Assembly: GCA_016712225.1 (NCBI GenBank)
Contig: JADJRL010000003.1
Span: 2,927,501-2,991,500, forward strand
Origin: Candidatus Defluviibacterium haderslevense
GTDB lineage: Bacteria > Bacteroidota > Bacteroidia > Chitinophagales > Saprospiraceae
Reading direction: 5' to 3'
Length of the DNA: 64,000 bases
Below are positions 17,359 to 26,896 of this stretch, one piece after another; within the stretch, counting starts at the first letter, position 1; every line of letters starts with the position of its first letter. A program made the translations under genes and the position numbers. Under the pieces are notes generated by a model, which did not search any database, had not been told where the DNA came from, and saw only the letters and a program-made list of their open reading frames with translations.

Positions 17359-18300
17359 ATGACAGAGGAAGAAAAACTAGAACAATTCAATGCAACCATC
17401 GAGAAAGATGGAAAAATTGAACCTAATGATTGGATGCCTGATCAATATCGAAAAACGGTTCTAAGACAAATGACCCAACATGCCCATTCAGAAGTCATTG
17501 GCATGCAACCAGAAGGTAATTGGGTGTTGAGAGCTCCAACTCTTAGAGCAAAGAAGATTTTGCTTGCAAAAATTCAAGATGAAGGTGGACATGGCTTATA
17601 TCTATATTCAGCTGCGGAAACTTTAGGTGAGGACCGATCAGAAATGATTCAGCAATTGCATGATGGTAAAGCTAAGTATTCTCATATTTTTAATTATCCT
17701 ACTTTAAATTGGGCAGATATAGGAGCTATTGGATGGCTTGTTGATGGTGCAGCCATTGTAAATCAAGTTTCTTTACAAAGAACTTCATATGGTCCTTATG
17801 CAAGAGCCATGGTCAGAATTTGTAAGGAGGAAAGTTTTCATCAGCGTCAAGGTTATGAAATTATGGCTAAAATGATGAATGGAACCGATGCACAGCGCGA
17901 AATGGCCCAGGATGCGATGAATCGTTGGTGGTGGCCATCATTAATGATGTTTGGTCCACATGATAAAGATTCATGGCATACACAGGAGTCTATGCGATGG
18001 AAGATAAAGCGCGCAAGTAATGATGATTTGCGTCAACGATTTATTGATAAGACGGTTGACCAAGCACATGTCATTGAATTAACCGTTCCGGATAAAGATT
18101 TAAAATTCAATGAAGAAACTAAACATTGGGATATAGGACCTATCAATTGGGATGAATTTTGGAATGTAGTCAAAGGAAATGGTTTATGTAATCACAAAAG
18201 AATGGCACATCATATTCAATTTCACAATGAAGGAAAATGGGTTCGAGATGCTGTTATTCAATATGGAGCTAAATTAAATGAACAAATTAAAATGAATTAA
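17359..18300 (+). CDS. paaA: phenylacetyl-CoA 1,2-epoxidase, catalytic subunit A
   Basis: About 313 residues from ATG 17359 (an in-frame ATG nine bases earlier is possible). PaaA is the di-iron subunit that forms the ring epoxide of phenylacetyl-CoA using oxygen. The iron-ligand helices are visible as AKIQDEGGHGLYLYSAAE (E75, H78) and CKEESFHQRQG. The surrounding NDWMPDQYRKTVLRQMTQHA and NRWWWPSLMMFGPHDKDS are family hallmarks. It heads the paaABCD cluster, with paaB one base after its stop. The reductase paaE is not adjacent. Confidence 0.94.
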   Translation: MTEEEKLEQFNATIEKDGKIEPNDWMPDQYRKTVLRQMTQHAHSEVIGMQPEGNWVLRAPTLRAKKILLAKIQDEGGHGLYLYSAAETLGEDRSEMIQQLHDGKAKYSHIFNYPTLNWADIGAIGWLVDGAAIVNQVSLQRTSYGPYARAMVRICKEESFHQRQGYEIMAKMMNGTDAQREMAQDAMNRWWWPSLMMFGPHDKDSWHTQESMRWKIKRASNDDLRQRFIDKTVDQAHVIELTVPDKDLKFNEETKHWDIGPINWDEFWNVVKGNGLCNHKRMAHHIQFHNEGKWVRDAVIQYGAKLNEQIKMN

Positions 18301-18301
18301 T

Positions 18302-18592
18302 ATGGAAAATAATAGTGATCAACTCCCATTATGGGAAGTTTTTATACAAAAATCCGGAGGTCCTTTTAAACACGAAGGAAGTGTACATGCTTCTGATGCT
18401 AAAATGGCCCTTCAAAATGCACGTGATGTATATACCCGCAGAGGTGAAGGTCGAACCATTTGGGTAGTTCCCGCCAATAGTATTGCTTCAACTACAGTCA
18501 ATGATGAGGGTGAATTCTTTGATCCGGCAGATAATAAAATTTATAGACACCCAACATTTTACACAGTTCCGGAAGGCGCCAAAAATATTTAA
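18302..18592 (+). CDS. paaB: phenylacetyl-CoA 1,2-epoxidase subunit B
   Basis: A 96-residue protein of normal PaaB length. Recognisable parts are WEVFIQKSGGPFKHEGSVHA, ALQNARDVYTRRGEGRTIWV and the late FFDPADNKIYRHPTFY. PaaB is a small structural subunit that helps assemble the epoxidase complex. It starts one base after paaA stops and ends two bases before paaC starts, so the genes are translationally coupled. Confidence 0.93.
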   Translation: MENNSDQLPLWEVFIQKSGGPFKHEGSVHASDAKMALQNARDVYTRRGEGRTIWVVPANSIASTTVNDEGEFFDPADNKIYRHPTFYTVPEGAKNI

Positions 18593-18594
18593 AT

Positions 18595-19353
18595 ATGGAA
18601 CCAAATAAAGTATTGTATCAATTCGTTTTGAGATTGGCAGATCATAATATGATAATGGCCCAACGAATGGCTGAATGGTGTAGTAGAGGTCCTATTCTAG
18701 AAGAAGATTTAGCCTTAACCAATATTTCATTGGATTTACTTGGACAAGCAGAACTGTTTTATGATTATGCTGTTGAACTATCAGGTGTAAATCAATGTGC
18801 AGATGATCTAGCATTTTTAAGAAGCGAAAGAGCTTATTTAAATTGCTTGTTAGTTGAACAACCCAATGGTGATTATGCAAATACCATGGTAAAGCTGTTG
18901 CTTTTTAGTTGTTTTGAAAAACATCTTTATACATCTTTGCTAAATAGTACAGATCACAGAATCGCAGACTTAGCTGCAAAAGGTATTAAAGAGGTGCGAT
19001 ATCATTATAGACACAGTTGCGATTGGGTTGTTCGACTCAGTCTTGGAACTGAAGAAAGTAAGCAAAGGATAATAAATGCAATGATTGAATTATGGCGTTT
19101 TGTTGACGATATGTTTGAAATGAATGAGATAGATAGGGCATTAATATCATCTGGAATCAGTGTGGATTTAAATACTTGTTATGCTGCATGGAAATCTGAT
19201 ATGGACCAAATATTTAATGCATGCAAAATAGAAATACCTGATGTTGACAATATAGTAAAAGGTGGTATTCATGGCATTCATACAGAACATCTTGGGCATA
19301 TATTATGTGAGATGCAATTTTTACAAAGAGCACATCCAGGAGCAAAATGGTAA
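18595..19353 (+). CDS. paaC: phenylacetyl-CoA 1,2-epoxidase subunit C
   Basis: A 252-residue ferritin-like subunit that pairs with PaaA but has lost most metal ligands. It opens with FVLRLADHNMIMAQRMAEWC and continues with LTNISLDLLGQAELFYDYA. Later comes KEVRYHYRHSCDWVVRLSLG and the terminal GIHTEHLGHILCEMQFLQRA, all typical of PaaC. The last seven bases overlap the paaD start. Confidence 0.93.
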   Translation: MEPNKVLYQFVLRLADHNMIMAQRMAEWCSRGPILEEDLALTNISLDLLGQAELFYDYAVELSGVNQCADDLAFLRSERAYLNCLLVEQPNGDYANTMVKLLLFSCFEKHLYTSLLNSTDHRIADLAAKGIKEVRYHYRHSCDWVVRLSLGTEESKQRIINAMIELWRFVDDMFEMNEIDRALISSGISVDLNTCYAAWKSDMDQIFNACKIEIPDVDNIVKGGIHGIHTEHLGHILCEMQFLQRAHPGAKW

Positions 19354-19844
19354 AGCAATTAATACATACGAAGGACGAAATTTTTAAATTATTGGATGAC
19401 ATTTGTGATCCTGAAATTCCCGTGGTGTCCATTCATGAAATGGGCATCCTCAGGGATGTTAAACTTTATGAAGATACTTGTGAAGTGATCATCACTCCAA
19501 CTTATTCTGGTTGTCCAGCTATGGACATTATTGAACAAGATATTATTGCCTTACTCAAAAAGAACGGCATTCCAAATATCAAAGTAACGACAATCTATTC
19601 ACCGGCGTGGACTACGGATTGGATGTCTGATACTACTAAAGAAAAATTGCGAAAATTTGGAATAGCTGCACCTTTGCATTCTTCTTGTTCCAGTTGGTTA
19701 AAATCAAGTCAGGAAAATGTTCATTGCCCATTATGCAATTCAACACACACTAAGTTGATTTCGCAATTTGGCTCTACAGCTTGTAAAGCATTATATAAGT
19801 GTGAAGATTGTTTGGAGCCCTTTGATTATTTTAAATGTCACTAG
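19347..19844 (+). CDS. paaD: PaaD, epoxidase maturation factor (MIP18-type)
   Basis: A 165-residue protein. The N-terminal MIP18/DUF59 domain has LLDDICDPEIPVVSIHEMGI and the TPTYSGCPAMD loop. The C-terminus has two CxxC pairs (CPLC and CEDC) plus further Cys, matching the zinc-ribbon-like tail of PaaD. PaaD is thought to help mature the iron-sulfur reductase PaaE. PaaE is missing here, so it is probably encoded elsewhere. PaaD overlaps paaC by seven bases and converges on fumC three bases later. Confidence 0.9.
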   Translation: MVKQLIHTKDEIFKLLDDICDPEIPVVSIHEMGILRDVKLYEDTCEVIITPTYSGCPAMDIIEQDIIALLKKNGIPNIKVTTIYSPAWTTDWMSDTTKEKLRKFGIAAPLHSSCSSWLKSSQENVHCPLCNSTHTKLISQFGSTACKALYKCEDCLEPFDYFKCH

Positions 19845-19847
19845 TAA

Positions 19848-21245
19848 TTAGATCTTTCCAACCATATCTTCAGGTCTAACCCAAAGATCAAATTCTTCTG
19901 CCGTAACATATCCTAATTCTACGGCTGTTTGTTTTAAGGTCTTTCCTTGCTTGTGGGCGGTCTGAGCTATTTCAGCGGCTTTGTAATATCCGATCTTTGT
20001 ATTCAAAGAAGTTACCAGCATGAGTGAGTGGTCCAGATTGTTTTTAATGTTTTCTGCGATGGGTGCAATACCTTCTGCACAACGATCATTGAATGAAATA
20101 CATGCATCACCTATCAATCTTGCACTATGTAAAAAATTATATATCATCACAGGTTTGAATACATTTAATTCAAAATGCCCCATGCATCCTCCGACATTTA
20201 TGGCTACATCATTTCCAAGTACCTGAGCTGCAACCATAGTTAGGGCTTCGCATTGTGTAGGATTAACTTTTCCCGGCATAATAGAAGATCCGGGTTCATT
20301 ATCCGGTATAGAGATTTCGCCAATACCACACCTTGGACCTGATGCTAATAAACGCACATCATTGGCGATCTTCATGAGGCTGCAAGCTACCGTTTTTAAT
20401 GCGCCGTGTGCCTCAACTATTGCATCATGTGCTGCTAGTGATTCAAATTTATTTTCAGCCGTTATAAAAGGTAAGCCTGTAAGAGATGCTATATATTGAG
20501 CAACGTTTTCGGAATAACCCGGAGGCGTGTTGATCCCAGTTCCAACTGCTGTTCCACCTAAAGCAAGTTCAGATAAATGGGCTAGGGTATGTTCTATAGC
20601 TTTGATTCCATGATTTAATTGTGATACGTAGCCTGAAATTTCTTGACCCAATGTTAGTGGTGTCGCATCCATTAAATGTGTACGACCTATTTTAACGATT
20701 TTGTTAAATTCAATTGATTTTTGGAGTAGGGTATCTCTTAGTTTTTTAATGCCAGGTATTGTTGTTTCTATTAATATTTTGTAGGCTGCTATATGCATTG
20801 CCGTCGGAAATGTATCATTGGATGATTGTGATTTGTTAACATCATCGTTTGGATGAATGATTTTTTTCTCATCCATTAATGAACCGCCTTCTTTTACATG
20901 TGCTCGATAAGCTATAACTTCATTGACATTCATATTCGATTGAGTTCCTGAACCTGTTTGCCAAACCACTAATGGAAATTGATCCATCCATTGACCGGCA
21001 ATAATTTCATCACATACATCAGAAATCAGTTGGCAAGTTTTATGCGATAATACCCCAGCATCTTTATTGGTAAGTGCAGCTGCTTTTTTTAAATACGCGA
21101 ATGCAATAATGATCTCACGTGGCATTTTATTGATATCTTCAGCAATTTTAAAATTTTCTACTGATCGTTGTGTTTGTGCTCCCCAATATACATGAGCCGG
21201 TACTTTGACTTGACCCATAGTATCTTTTTCAATTCTAAATTCCAT
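19848..21245 (-). CDS. fumC: class II fumarate hydratase
   Basis: A 465-residue cytoplasmic TCA-cycle enzyme interconverting fumarate and malate. It has the superfamily signature GSSIMPGKVNPTQCE. Other active-site regions are the SGSGTQSNMNVNEVIAY loop, NKSQSSNDTFPTAMH and the GRTHLMDATPLTLGQE His region. The iron-free class II form tolerates oxygen, which fits the oxygenase-rich neighbourhood. The N-terminus (FRIEKDTMGQVKVPAHVYWG) is complete. Tyrosine breakdown releases fumarate, so its position next to that cluster is sensible, but the strand is opposite. Confidence 0.95.
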   Translation of the reverse strand: MEFRIEKDTMGQVKVPAHVYWGAQTQRSVENFKIAEDINKMPREIIIAFAYLKKAAALTNKDAGVLSHKTCQLISDVCDEIIAGQWMDQFPLVVWQTGSGTQSNMNVNEVIAYRAHVKEGGSLMDEKKIIHPNDDVNKSQSSNDTFPTAMHIAAYKILIETTIPGIKKLRDTLLQKSIEFNKIVKIGRTHLMDATPLTLGQEISGYVSQLNHGIKAIEHTLAHLSELALGGTAVGTGINTPPGYSENVAQYIASLTGLPFITAENKFESLAAHDAIVEAHGALKTVACSLMKIANDVRLLASGPRCGIGEISIPDNEPGSSIMPGKVNPTQCEALTMVAAQVLGNDVAINVGGCMGHFELNVFKPVMIYNFLHSARLIGDACISFNDRCAEGIAPIAENIKNNLDHSLMLVTSLNTKIGYYKAAEIAQTAHKQGKTLKQTAVELGYVTAEEFDLWVRPEDMVGKI

Positions 21246-21259
21246 GCTTTAATTTTTTG

Positions 21260-21267
21260 CAAATATA
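21260..21267 (-). promoter_or_regulatory. -7 box for fumC
   Basis: The minus-strand reading is TATATTTG, an exact TAnnTTTG match, 14 bases before the fumC ATG. Confidence 0.5.
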
Positions 21268-21463
21268 TATTAAATCACAGATTGATTCAAGTATAAATCA
21301 AAGGTAATTTTGAATAATTTATTGAATGAGTAGGATATCAATTATAAGAACAACTATTTTTTAAACAACATACAAGCTGTTAAATAATTATTATCTGTAA
21401 TTAGTTCTATTTCATTAATAAATGGATCATTTTGTACTATAGTTTCCAATTAAAATGAATAAG

Positions 21464-23839
21464 TTATTTTTTTAATAATTTAACGGTGACATTTTGCTTT
21501 TGTTCTTTAGAATAATAATTAGCGTAAATGAACCCGGAATTCATATTGGACATTGATAACATTTTGTTTTGGTGAGGTCCAACATTTATTTTTTTAATTA
21601 ATTTTCCCATTGAATTATAAAGGTAAATGGTCTCATTCGTATCATGAGTATTGACTATTGATAATTCATTGTTTATAGGATTGGGATAGAATGTTAAAGG
21701 ATGACTAGTTGTATTTTCCGTTTCATTTAATATAGTACCCACCAATTTAAATCCATCAAGAGCACCTTTCAAGCCAATGGCCATATCTGTTGAATCCGGA
21801 TTATTATATAGATGGAATACAAATTGGACACTATCTCTGCTTTTGCCTTTTAGATTTAATTTGAATATGCTTTTTGTATTAAATTTTCCATCTAGTCTTT
21901 CAGAAATTTGTTCCAGGGGTATGAGCTCTTGATTTAATTGTAAATAAATTTCTTTGATGGCATCATTCCACCCTCCATAAGCCCAGGCATGATAACTCAA
22001 TTGAATTTCATCGTAGGGTTGTAAATTCATAACAGGAGAATTTAAATAAATATTTTTCTTGATCCGATTTAGTGTACTACCATCATTAAAATTATCTGTA
22101 TAGTAACAACTATTTCCAAAATCTTCAGCAATGTCTTTTGTAGGATAATTTGAAGGTGGAGGATCTAATTCTTTGAAATCTCCAATTTTCCATGTGACCA
22201 ATGAATCTTCCGATTTTACAGACCAGCCAAAATCAATAACAAATTGGTCCTCATATCCTGCTTCAGTTTTTAAATTTATGGTTTTGTCATTTTCAATATT
22301 TATGGTACTATCTCCGGTATGTAACATTCCCCATGTTCCTCCCAATACATTCCAAAGGCCTTCATAGACATTACTAATGGTGCATACTCCATTAAGATCT
22401 GTCGTTGCATCAAAGCTGAAGTAGTCATTCCATAAACGAATTTTAGCATTCGGAATAGGATCATTAGTGATTTGATTTTGAAGGACAACTTGAACAGTAT
22501 GCCGATTTAATTCTCGCATGTAAAAATCTAAATTCAGTACTTCAGATGATTTTAAATCAACTACCGTATCAATGGAATGATATCCTGGTTTTTCAATATG
22601 AATTTGGGTTAATCCGGATTCACTTAAACCTGTTTTGTAAATTCCGCTGAGTTGACTAAAACGTTGATGTTTTATGGTTCCATTGCTCAGTTTAATGGAT
22701 GCATTATAAATCGGTAATCCGGTCTGTTGATCACGAATTTTGCCTTGAATATATCCAGCTCGATTTCCATCAAAACGCATTACATACATCCCAAATTCGA
22801 TATCAGAAGCAATGATAAGTCCGGATTTAAAATAAGGATATACACTCCAACATCCATGAAATCCTTTTTCCTTATCTGGATAGGTATCGTAATAACCCAC
22901 CTCAACTAAATTATCCGGAAATCTGGTATCAAGTATTCGTACCCCTTCTGTGTACCAGGAAATATAAAGGTGATCCTGTAGGTGAAATACATTATGTGGA
23001 ATCGTCAATGGATCTGTATCATTTTCAACTTGGAAATAGTCAGTACGTTTAATGTCGTTTGGATCAGAAACATCCCAAGCTTCAACGATGGCTTTGTTGG
23101 TTTCATCTGCAGTATAGAGTATTGGTCTGTCTTTTTCAACCCAAACAGAATGTGTAAAATGCTTATAGGTTTGTTGATCTGATAAACGAAGAGGTGAAGT
23201 GGGATCTTTGATATCCCAAATACTGAAAACGCCATTAAAAAGTTCTGCACCATAAAAAACATCTTTATAAGCATGTACCTCATGCATGTAAGCGTCCTTA
23301 TAATCAAAAAGTATGGTAGGTTGCCATGGATCCTGATGTGGATCTAAGATTGCGAATCCATTGCCAATATCTCTTGCGCCACATAAATAAATGTATCCCT
23401 TGTCATCAATATAGATCGTATGTGAGGTTAGCATGAGGGTAGGTTCATTATTCTTATTATAAAGAGTTCCAACATATTTATAGCGAATACTATCAACTTG
23501 TGACATATCTATGATGAGTAAGGAATCGTTACATTCAGATACCACATAAATATAATGTTCATAGGATTTGAGTTCTCGCCAAAGACATTCGTTGCTTTTT
23601 ATAAAGAGCAGTTCTTTGGGTTGTGTCGGATCTGATAAAGCATAGATTCTCACACCCTGGCTGGTTCCAAGGATGCCATATTCCTCACCTGCAGGAGATG
23701 TGTAACCCCAAATGCTACTGGAATTTTCAGGAGGTTTGACTACAGATAGGAGTTCTACATGATTTTTGATTTGAGCAGTCATTGAAAACTGAATCAATAC
23801 AAAAATACATATTAATATATATGCATATGTATATTTCAT
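21464..23839 (-). CDS. secreted choice-of-anchor B / LVIVD-type protein with T9SS domain
   Basis: A 791-residue protein with a signal peptide ending near SMTAQ. Residues ~30-370 are beta-propeller-like repeats of the LVIVD type (VRIYALSDPTQPKELLF, SLLIIDMSQVDS, FAILDPHQDPWQP, FSIWDIKDPTSPLRLS). Residues ~370-520 contain two carboxypeptidase-regulatory-like modules (GYIQGKIRDQQTGLPIYNAS and VVLQNQITNDPIPNAKIRLW). The C-terminus begins at LTFYPNPINNELSI and ends LLKK, a type A T9SS domain. It is probably cell-surface or released. Function unknown; such proteins may bind or bridge extracellular polymers. Confidence 0.8.
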   Translation of the reverse strand: MKYTYAYILICIFVLIQFSMTAQIKNHVELLSVVKPPENSSSIWGYTSPAGEEYGILGTSQGVRIYALSDPTQPKELLFIKSNECLWRELKSYEHYIYVVSECNDSLLIIDMSQVDSIRYKYVGTLYNKNNEPTLMLTSHTIYIDDKGYIYLCGARDIGNGFAILDPHQDPWQPTILFDYKDAYMHEVHAYKDVFYGAELFNGVFSIWDIKDPTSPLRLSDQQTYKHFTHSVWVEKDRPILYTADETNKAIVEAWDVSDPNDIKRTDYFQVENDTDPLTIPHNVFHLQDHLYISWYTEGVRILDTRFPDNLVEVGYYDTYPDKEKGFHGCWSVYPYFKSGLIIASDIEFGMYVMRFDGNRAGYIQGKIRDQQTGLPIYNASIKLSNGTIKHQRFSQLSGIYKTGLSESGLTQIHIEKPGYHSIDTVVDLKSSEVLNLDFYMRELNRHTVQVVLQNQITNDPIPNAKIRLWNDYFSFDATTDLNGVCTISNVYEGLWNVLGGTWGMLHTGDSTINIENDKTINLKTEAGYEDQFVIDFGWSVKSEDSLVTWKIGDFKELDPPPSNYPTKDIAEDFGNSCYYTDNFNDGSTLNRIKKNIYLNSPVMNLQPYDEIQLSYHAWAYGGWNDAIKEIYLQLNQELIPLEQISERLDGKFNTKSIFKLNLKGKSRDSVQFVFHLYNNPDSTDMAIGLKGALDGFKLVGTILNETENTTSHPLTFYPNPINNELSIVNTHDTNETIYLYNSMGKLIKKINVGPHQNKMLSMSNMNSGFIYANYYSKEQKQNVTVKLLKK

Positions 23840-23865
23840 TTTATATCAATTTTATATATGGACAA

Positions 23866-23873
23866 CAAATATA
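23866..23873 (-). promoter_or_regulatory. -7 box for LVIVD-type protein gene
   Basis: The minus-strand reading is TATATTTG, 26 bases before the ATG at 23839. Confidence 0.45.
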
Positions 23874-23937
23874 ATATGAACTTCACATAGAAGGTGTTAA
23901 TATTCTAATTTTAACGTTTCTTTTAAGTGGATCTTCT

Positions 23938-23945
23938 TAACTTTG
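23938..23945 (+). promoter_or_regulatory. -7 box for type B sorting protein gene
   Basis: TAACTTTG matches TAnnTTTG, 25 bases before ATG 23971. It is divergent from the promoter at 23866-23873, so the two secreted-protein genes share a short control region. Confidence 0.5.
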
Positions 23946-23970
23946 CCTGATTTTACTATAATTCTTAATT

Positions 23971-25842
23971 ATGAATATGTTAAATAAGTTTAATTTTTTA
24001 CTTAGTTGTTTTTTCTTGGTTTGTCTTTCTACTATGTTGGAAGCTCAGCCATTGCAATATTTTGATGCAAAAGATAGTGTTAATCTAAGAGAAATTAATG
24101 TGCATTATACTTCCGATGCTGGTTGGGTGAATGTTGGAACTACCGCGGACTCAGCAATTATTGTAATTAAATACGATCACTGCGGCCGCCAATTATATAC
24201 CAAAAAATTTAAAGTTCAGAATTATGTTTTATCCAATATGAGGACCACAATGGATAAAACAAATCCTTCCTTGAGTGACACCATATTAATTACTGCAATA
24301 ACAAAAGATAGTTTAGGTTCAGGCATTTTTTGTCTGGAACTTCATCCGTACAAAGGAGATGTTAGATTACCTAAAATAACAACAATACCTAATGATACTA
24401 TTTTTATGAATCCTTGCATAAGTGTTAGTGGTAATCAAAGATTAATTTCGTTTAATTCTGGAACAGACTCAAACAAGTTATCTGGACATGTAATACTGCT
24501 AGATGGAAATTTTCAACAAACAAAATCAGTATTATTAGATTCAAATAAGTTGGTAAAAGATATTATTATTAAAAGGAATGGAGAAATAGTTATATCCGTA
24601 GATTCTAATTTAATCTATGGATTGAATGATCAATTAGATATACAATACGCAGCTAAGTTAGATTCTCAGTTTATACATTTTAACAGAGGTTTGGATTATG
24701 CTACTAATAATGAAGTAATTTGCAGTGGCCATTTTGTCGATGCTAAAGGAGATGGAATAATTATAGTAAGAATTGATAAAGAGGGAAAAACTATAAATCA
24801 TTCTCCTGAAGCCTATACTTATGATGCAAAACTTGAACCTAGGATTACATCTTTTATTGAACAAGGTCAAGGTTCTTATGGTTATTTAATGAGTTTTTCT
24901 AAAAAAGCAAATAGTCTAAGAAAAGATACTTCCGATATAGCTATTATTCGTTTCAATAGCGATCTAACAATTAGAAATACAGCATTCTTTTCCAGATCTC
25001 ATCATTTAGATTATATAAAAAGTATTTCAAGTGATTATTCTGTTCTTGAAGAAAATATTGTATTTGCTGGAGTTATTCTTGCTGATTCTATATTATATTT
25101 TAACAGCAAATTAGCTAATGATTTGCGCATAAATGATATGAAGTGCATTTCTGCTCCGTTTAACTTTACCTACTTGGTTCCCGATTTAAAACAAGATACT
25201 TTTATCAATGCAAAATTATCTATCGTTTCAGTTCAAGGAAATAATTCTTCTATTTTTCTTAAATCAGATTCAATAAGTTTAAGGCGTGAATGCACATACT
25301 TTGATTTTAAACAAGGTGCAGCAATGGAGATGGGTTGTGTTGGTGATATAAAAGTACTTAGAGTCCAGCCTATTTTATACAGTAGTCAAGATTTGAGTAA
25401 TCCATATGTGATGTTTAACTGGACTGGTGGAAAAACCAATAGTCCAAGAGATGGCGCCTTTGTTAATGTAACAATTCCAAGTGATGCATTGACAGTAACC
25501 ACTAAATATTGTGATGAAATAAGTACACTTACTTATAATTTAGCTGAATTAGATTGTATCCAATTTCCAAACATATTCGTTCCATCAAGCGATGATGTTA
25601 TCAATAAGGATTACAATCCTGTTTACAGCATGATGAATTCAGCGAACATTAATAATATTGAATTTGAAATTTTTAATCGTTGGGGTCATAAAGTTTTTGC
25701 TGCTACTGATAAAAATGCTAAATGGGATGGGATGGTAGATGGTAATCCTGCTCCTTCAGATACTTATATCTATAGAATGGTGGCGATTTATCTTAACGGC
25801 GAAGTCCGCAAATACAAAGGAACGTTTACACTCATTCGTTAA
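23971..25842 (+). CDS. secreted protein with gliding-motility (type B) C-terminal domain
   Basis: A 623-residue protein with signal peptide (LLSCFFLVCLSTMLEAQ). The central ~480 residues look like an all-beta surface protein and match no family I recognise. The C-terminal ~90 residues are the gliding-motility-associated/CHU_C domain: FPNIFVPSSDDVINKD, EFEIFNRWGHKVFAATDK, WDG, and a final YKGTFTLIR. This is the type B T9SS sorting signal, often leading to surface attachment with PorP/SprF-type partners. The next gene starts only seven bases after its stop. Confidence 0.8.
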   Translation: MNMLNKFNFLLSCFFLVCLSTMLEAQPLQYFDAKDSVNLREINVHYTSDAGWVNVGTTADSAIIVIKYDHCGRQLYTKKFKVQNYVLSNMRTTMDKTNPSLSDTILITAITKDSLGSGIFCLELHPYKGDVRLPKITTIPNDTIFMNPCISVSGNQRLISFNSGTDSNKLSGHVILLDGNFQQTKSVLLDSNKLVKDIIIKRNGEIVISVDSNLIYGLNDQLDIQYAAKLDSQFIHFNRGLDYATNNEVICSGHFVDAKGDGIIIVRIDKEGKTINHSPEAYTYDAKLEPRITSFIEQGQGSYGYLMSFSKKANSLRKDTSDIAIIRFNSDLTIRNTAFFSRSHHLDYIKSISSDYSVLEENIVFAGVILADSILYFNSKLANDLRINDMKCISAPFNFTYLVPDLKQDTFINAKLSIVSVQGNNSSIFLKSDSISLRRECTYFDFKQGAAMEMGCVGDIKVLRVQPILYSSQDLSNPYVMFNWTGGKTNSPRDGAFVNVTIPSDALTVTTKYCDEISTLTYNLAELDCIQFPNIFVPSSDDVINKDYNPVYSMMNSANINNIEFEIFNRWGHKVFAATDKNAKWDGMVDGNPAPSDTYIYRMVAIYLNGEVRKYKGTFTLIR

Positions 25843-25849
25843 GTCTATT

Positions 25850-26794
25850 ATGAAGTCAGTTTTTGTAATTGTTCTGGTTTTGTTAAATGCTTTGCTTTCT
25901 CCGATTTACAGTCAGGACTTTGAAGATTTTACCATCGATAAAGAGGTCATCATTTTTCTTAAAAAGCAATTTAAGGATTTGAAGGATTTCCAATTGGGAA
26001 TCAAAGTTAAAAATGATGATAATCAATTATATCTTGATTCTATAGAATATTCCTCTTGGTTTGTTGGTGATTTTAATGACGATGGTCTCAATGATTTATT
26101 TGTTACCGGAAATCAAAAGAAGGAGAATGTTACCTATCTCATTATTGCAAAAGAAGACGCCGATGTGTTTGAATTAGTTCATGTTCAACCCATGATCGTT
26201 GAAGGGGATTTAAACATTCCAATCATAGAAGAAACAAAAAATGGACCACTGATCATTTATAAACAATTCGCAACAGAACAAAAATTAACTACCGTAAAAG
26301 GTCGCGAAGTAAAATATCCTAAAATCTTTAGTGATTATTATAAAATGGGTTTTATTAGAAAAGATACCCTGGTTTATAAATTTAATGGAATTATAGAATA
26401 TAACTCCATGCCAAGCAAAATTCCACTTCGATATCTTCAATTGCATTCATACTGTCAGTTTGGTGGTTGTCCGGATTATATTATAAAAATAGACAGTTCT
26501 GGAAGAATAATTATCAATAATATTAAGAATACGAATTCGGAACCAGGGATTCAAAAATCAACTTGCGAATTAAGTGTTTTTCTAAAATTGCAACAGTTAT
26601 TGCAATATTTGAAATTAGATAAATTAGAAATGAAGTTTGGAGATAGCAGTGCTGATAAAGCTAATGCACTACAAATAGCCAGACAAAATAGTATCACTTA
26701 TAAAATAATGGATTATCAACAAGGCGGTACGCTAGGCCTGGAATTATTGTATGATTATTTGAATGAACTTCAGAAAAATGCAGTCTGGGAATAA
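25850..26794 (+). CDS. exported DUF6438-like protein
   Basis: From ATG 25850 the protein is 314 residues with a signal peptide (SVFVIVLVLLNALLSPIYSQ). An upstream extension in the same frame lies inside the previous gene and is rejected. Residues ~65-80 contain DFNDDGLNDLFVTG, a calcium-loop-like VCBS element. The C-terminal third has LHSYCQFGGCPDYIIKIDSS, close to the C-x-G-x-C-P-x-Y motif of DUF6438 domains. Function unknown. It is probably co-transcribed with the preceding type B secreted protein. Confidence 0.6.
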   Translation: MKSVFVIVLVLLNALLSPIYSQDFEDFTIDKEVIIFLKKQFKDLKDFQLGIKVKNDDNQLYLDSIEYSSWFVGDFNDDGLNDLFVTGNQKKENVTYLIIAKEDADVFELVHVQPMIVEGDLNIPIIEETKNGPLIIYKQFATEQKLTTVKGREVKYPKIFSDYYKMGFIRKDTLVYKFNGIIEYNSMPSKIPLRYLQLHSYCQFGGCPDYIIKIDSSGRIIINNIKNTNSEPGIQKSTCELSVFLKLQQLLQYLKLDKLEMKFGDSSADKANALQIARQNSITYKIMDYQQGGTLGLELLYDYLNELQKNAVWE

Positions 26795-26896
26795 AACCTA
26801 AAAAATAAATATGATTTAAAAAAAATATAATACCTAAAGCTATTTTCTTTACCCTAACTAAATAGTTTTTAAAATAACACTAACCCCACAAACATT

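Noticed and set aside
25739..25849. Upstream extension of the DUF6438-like gene
   Set aside because: It lies inside the type B sorting domain of the previous gene in a different frame. The signal peptide begins at ATG 25850.
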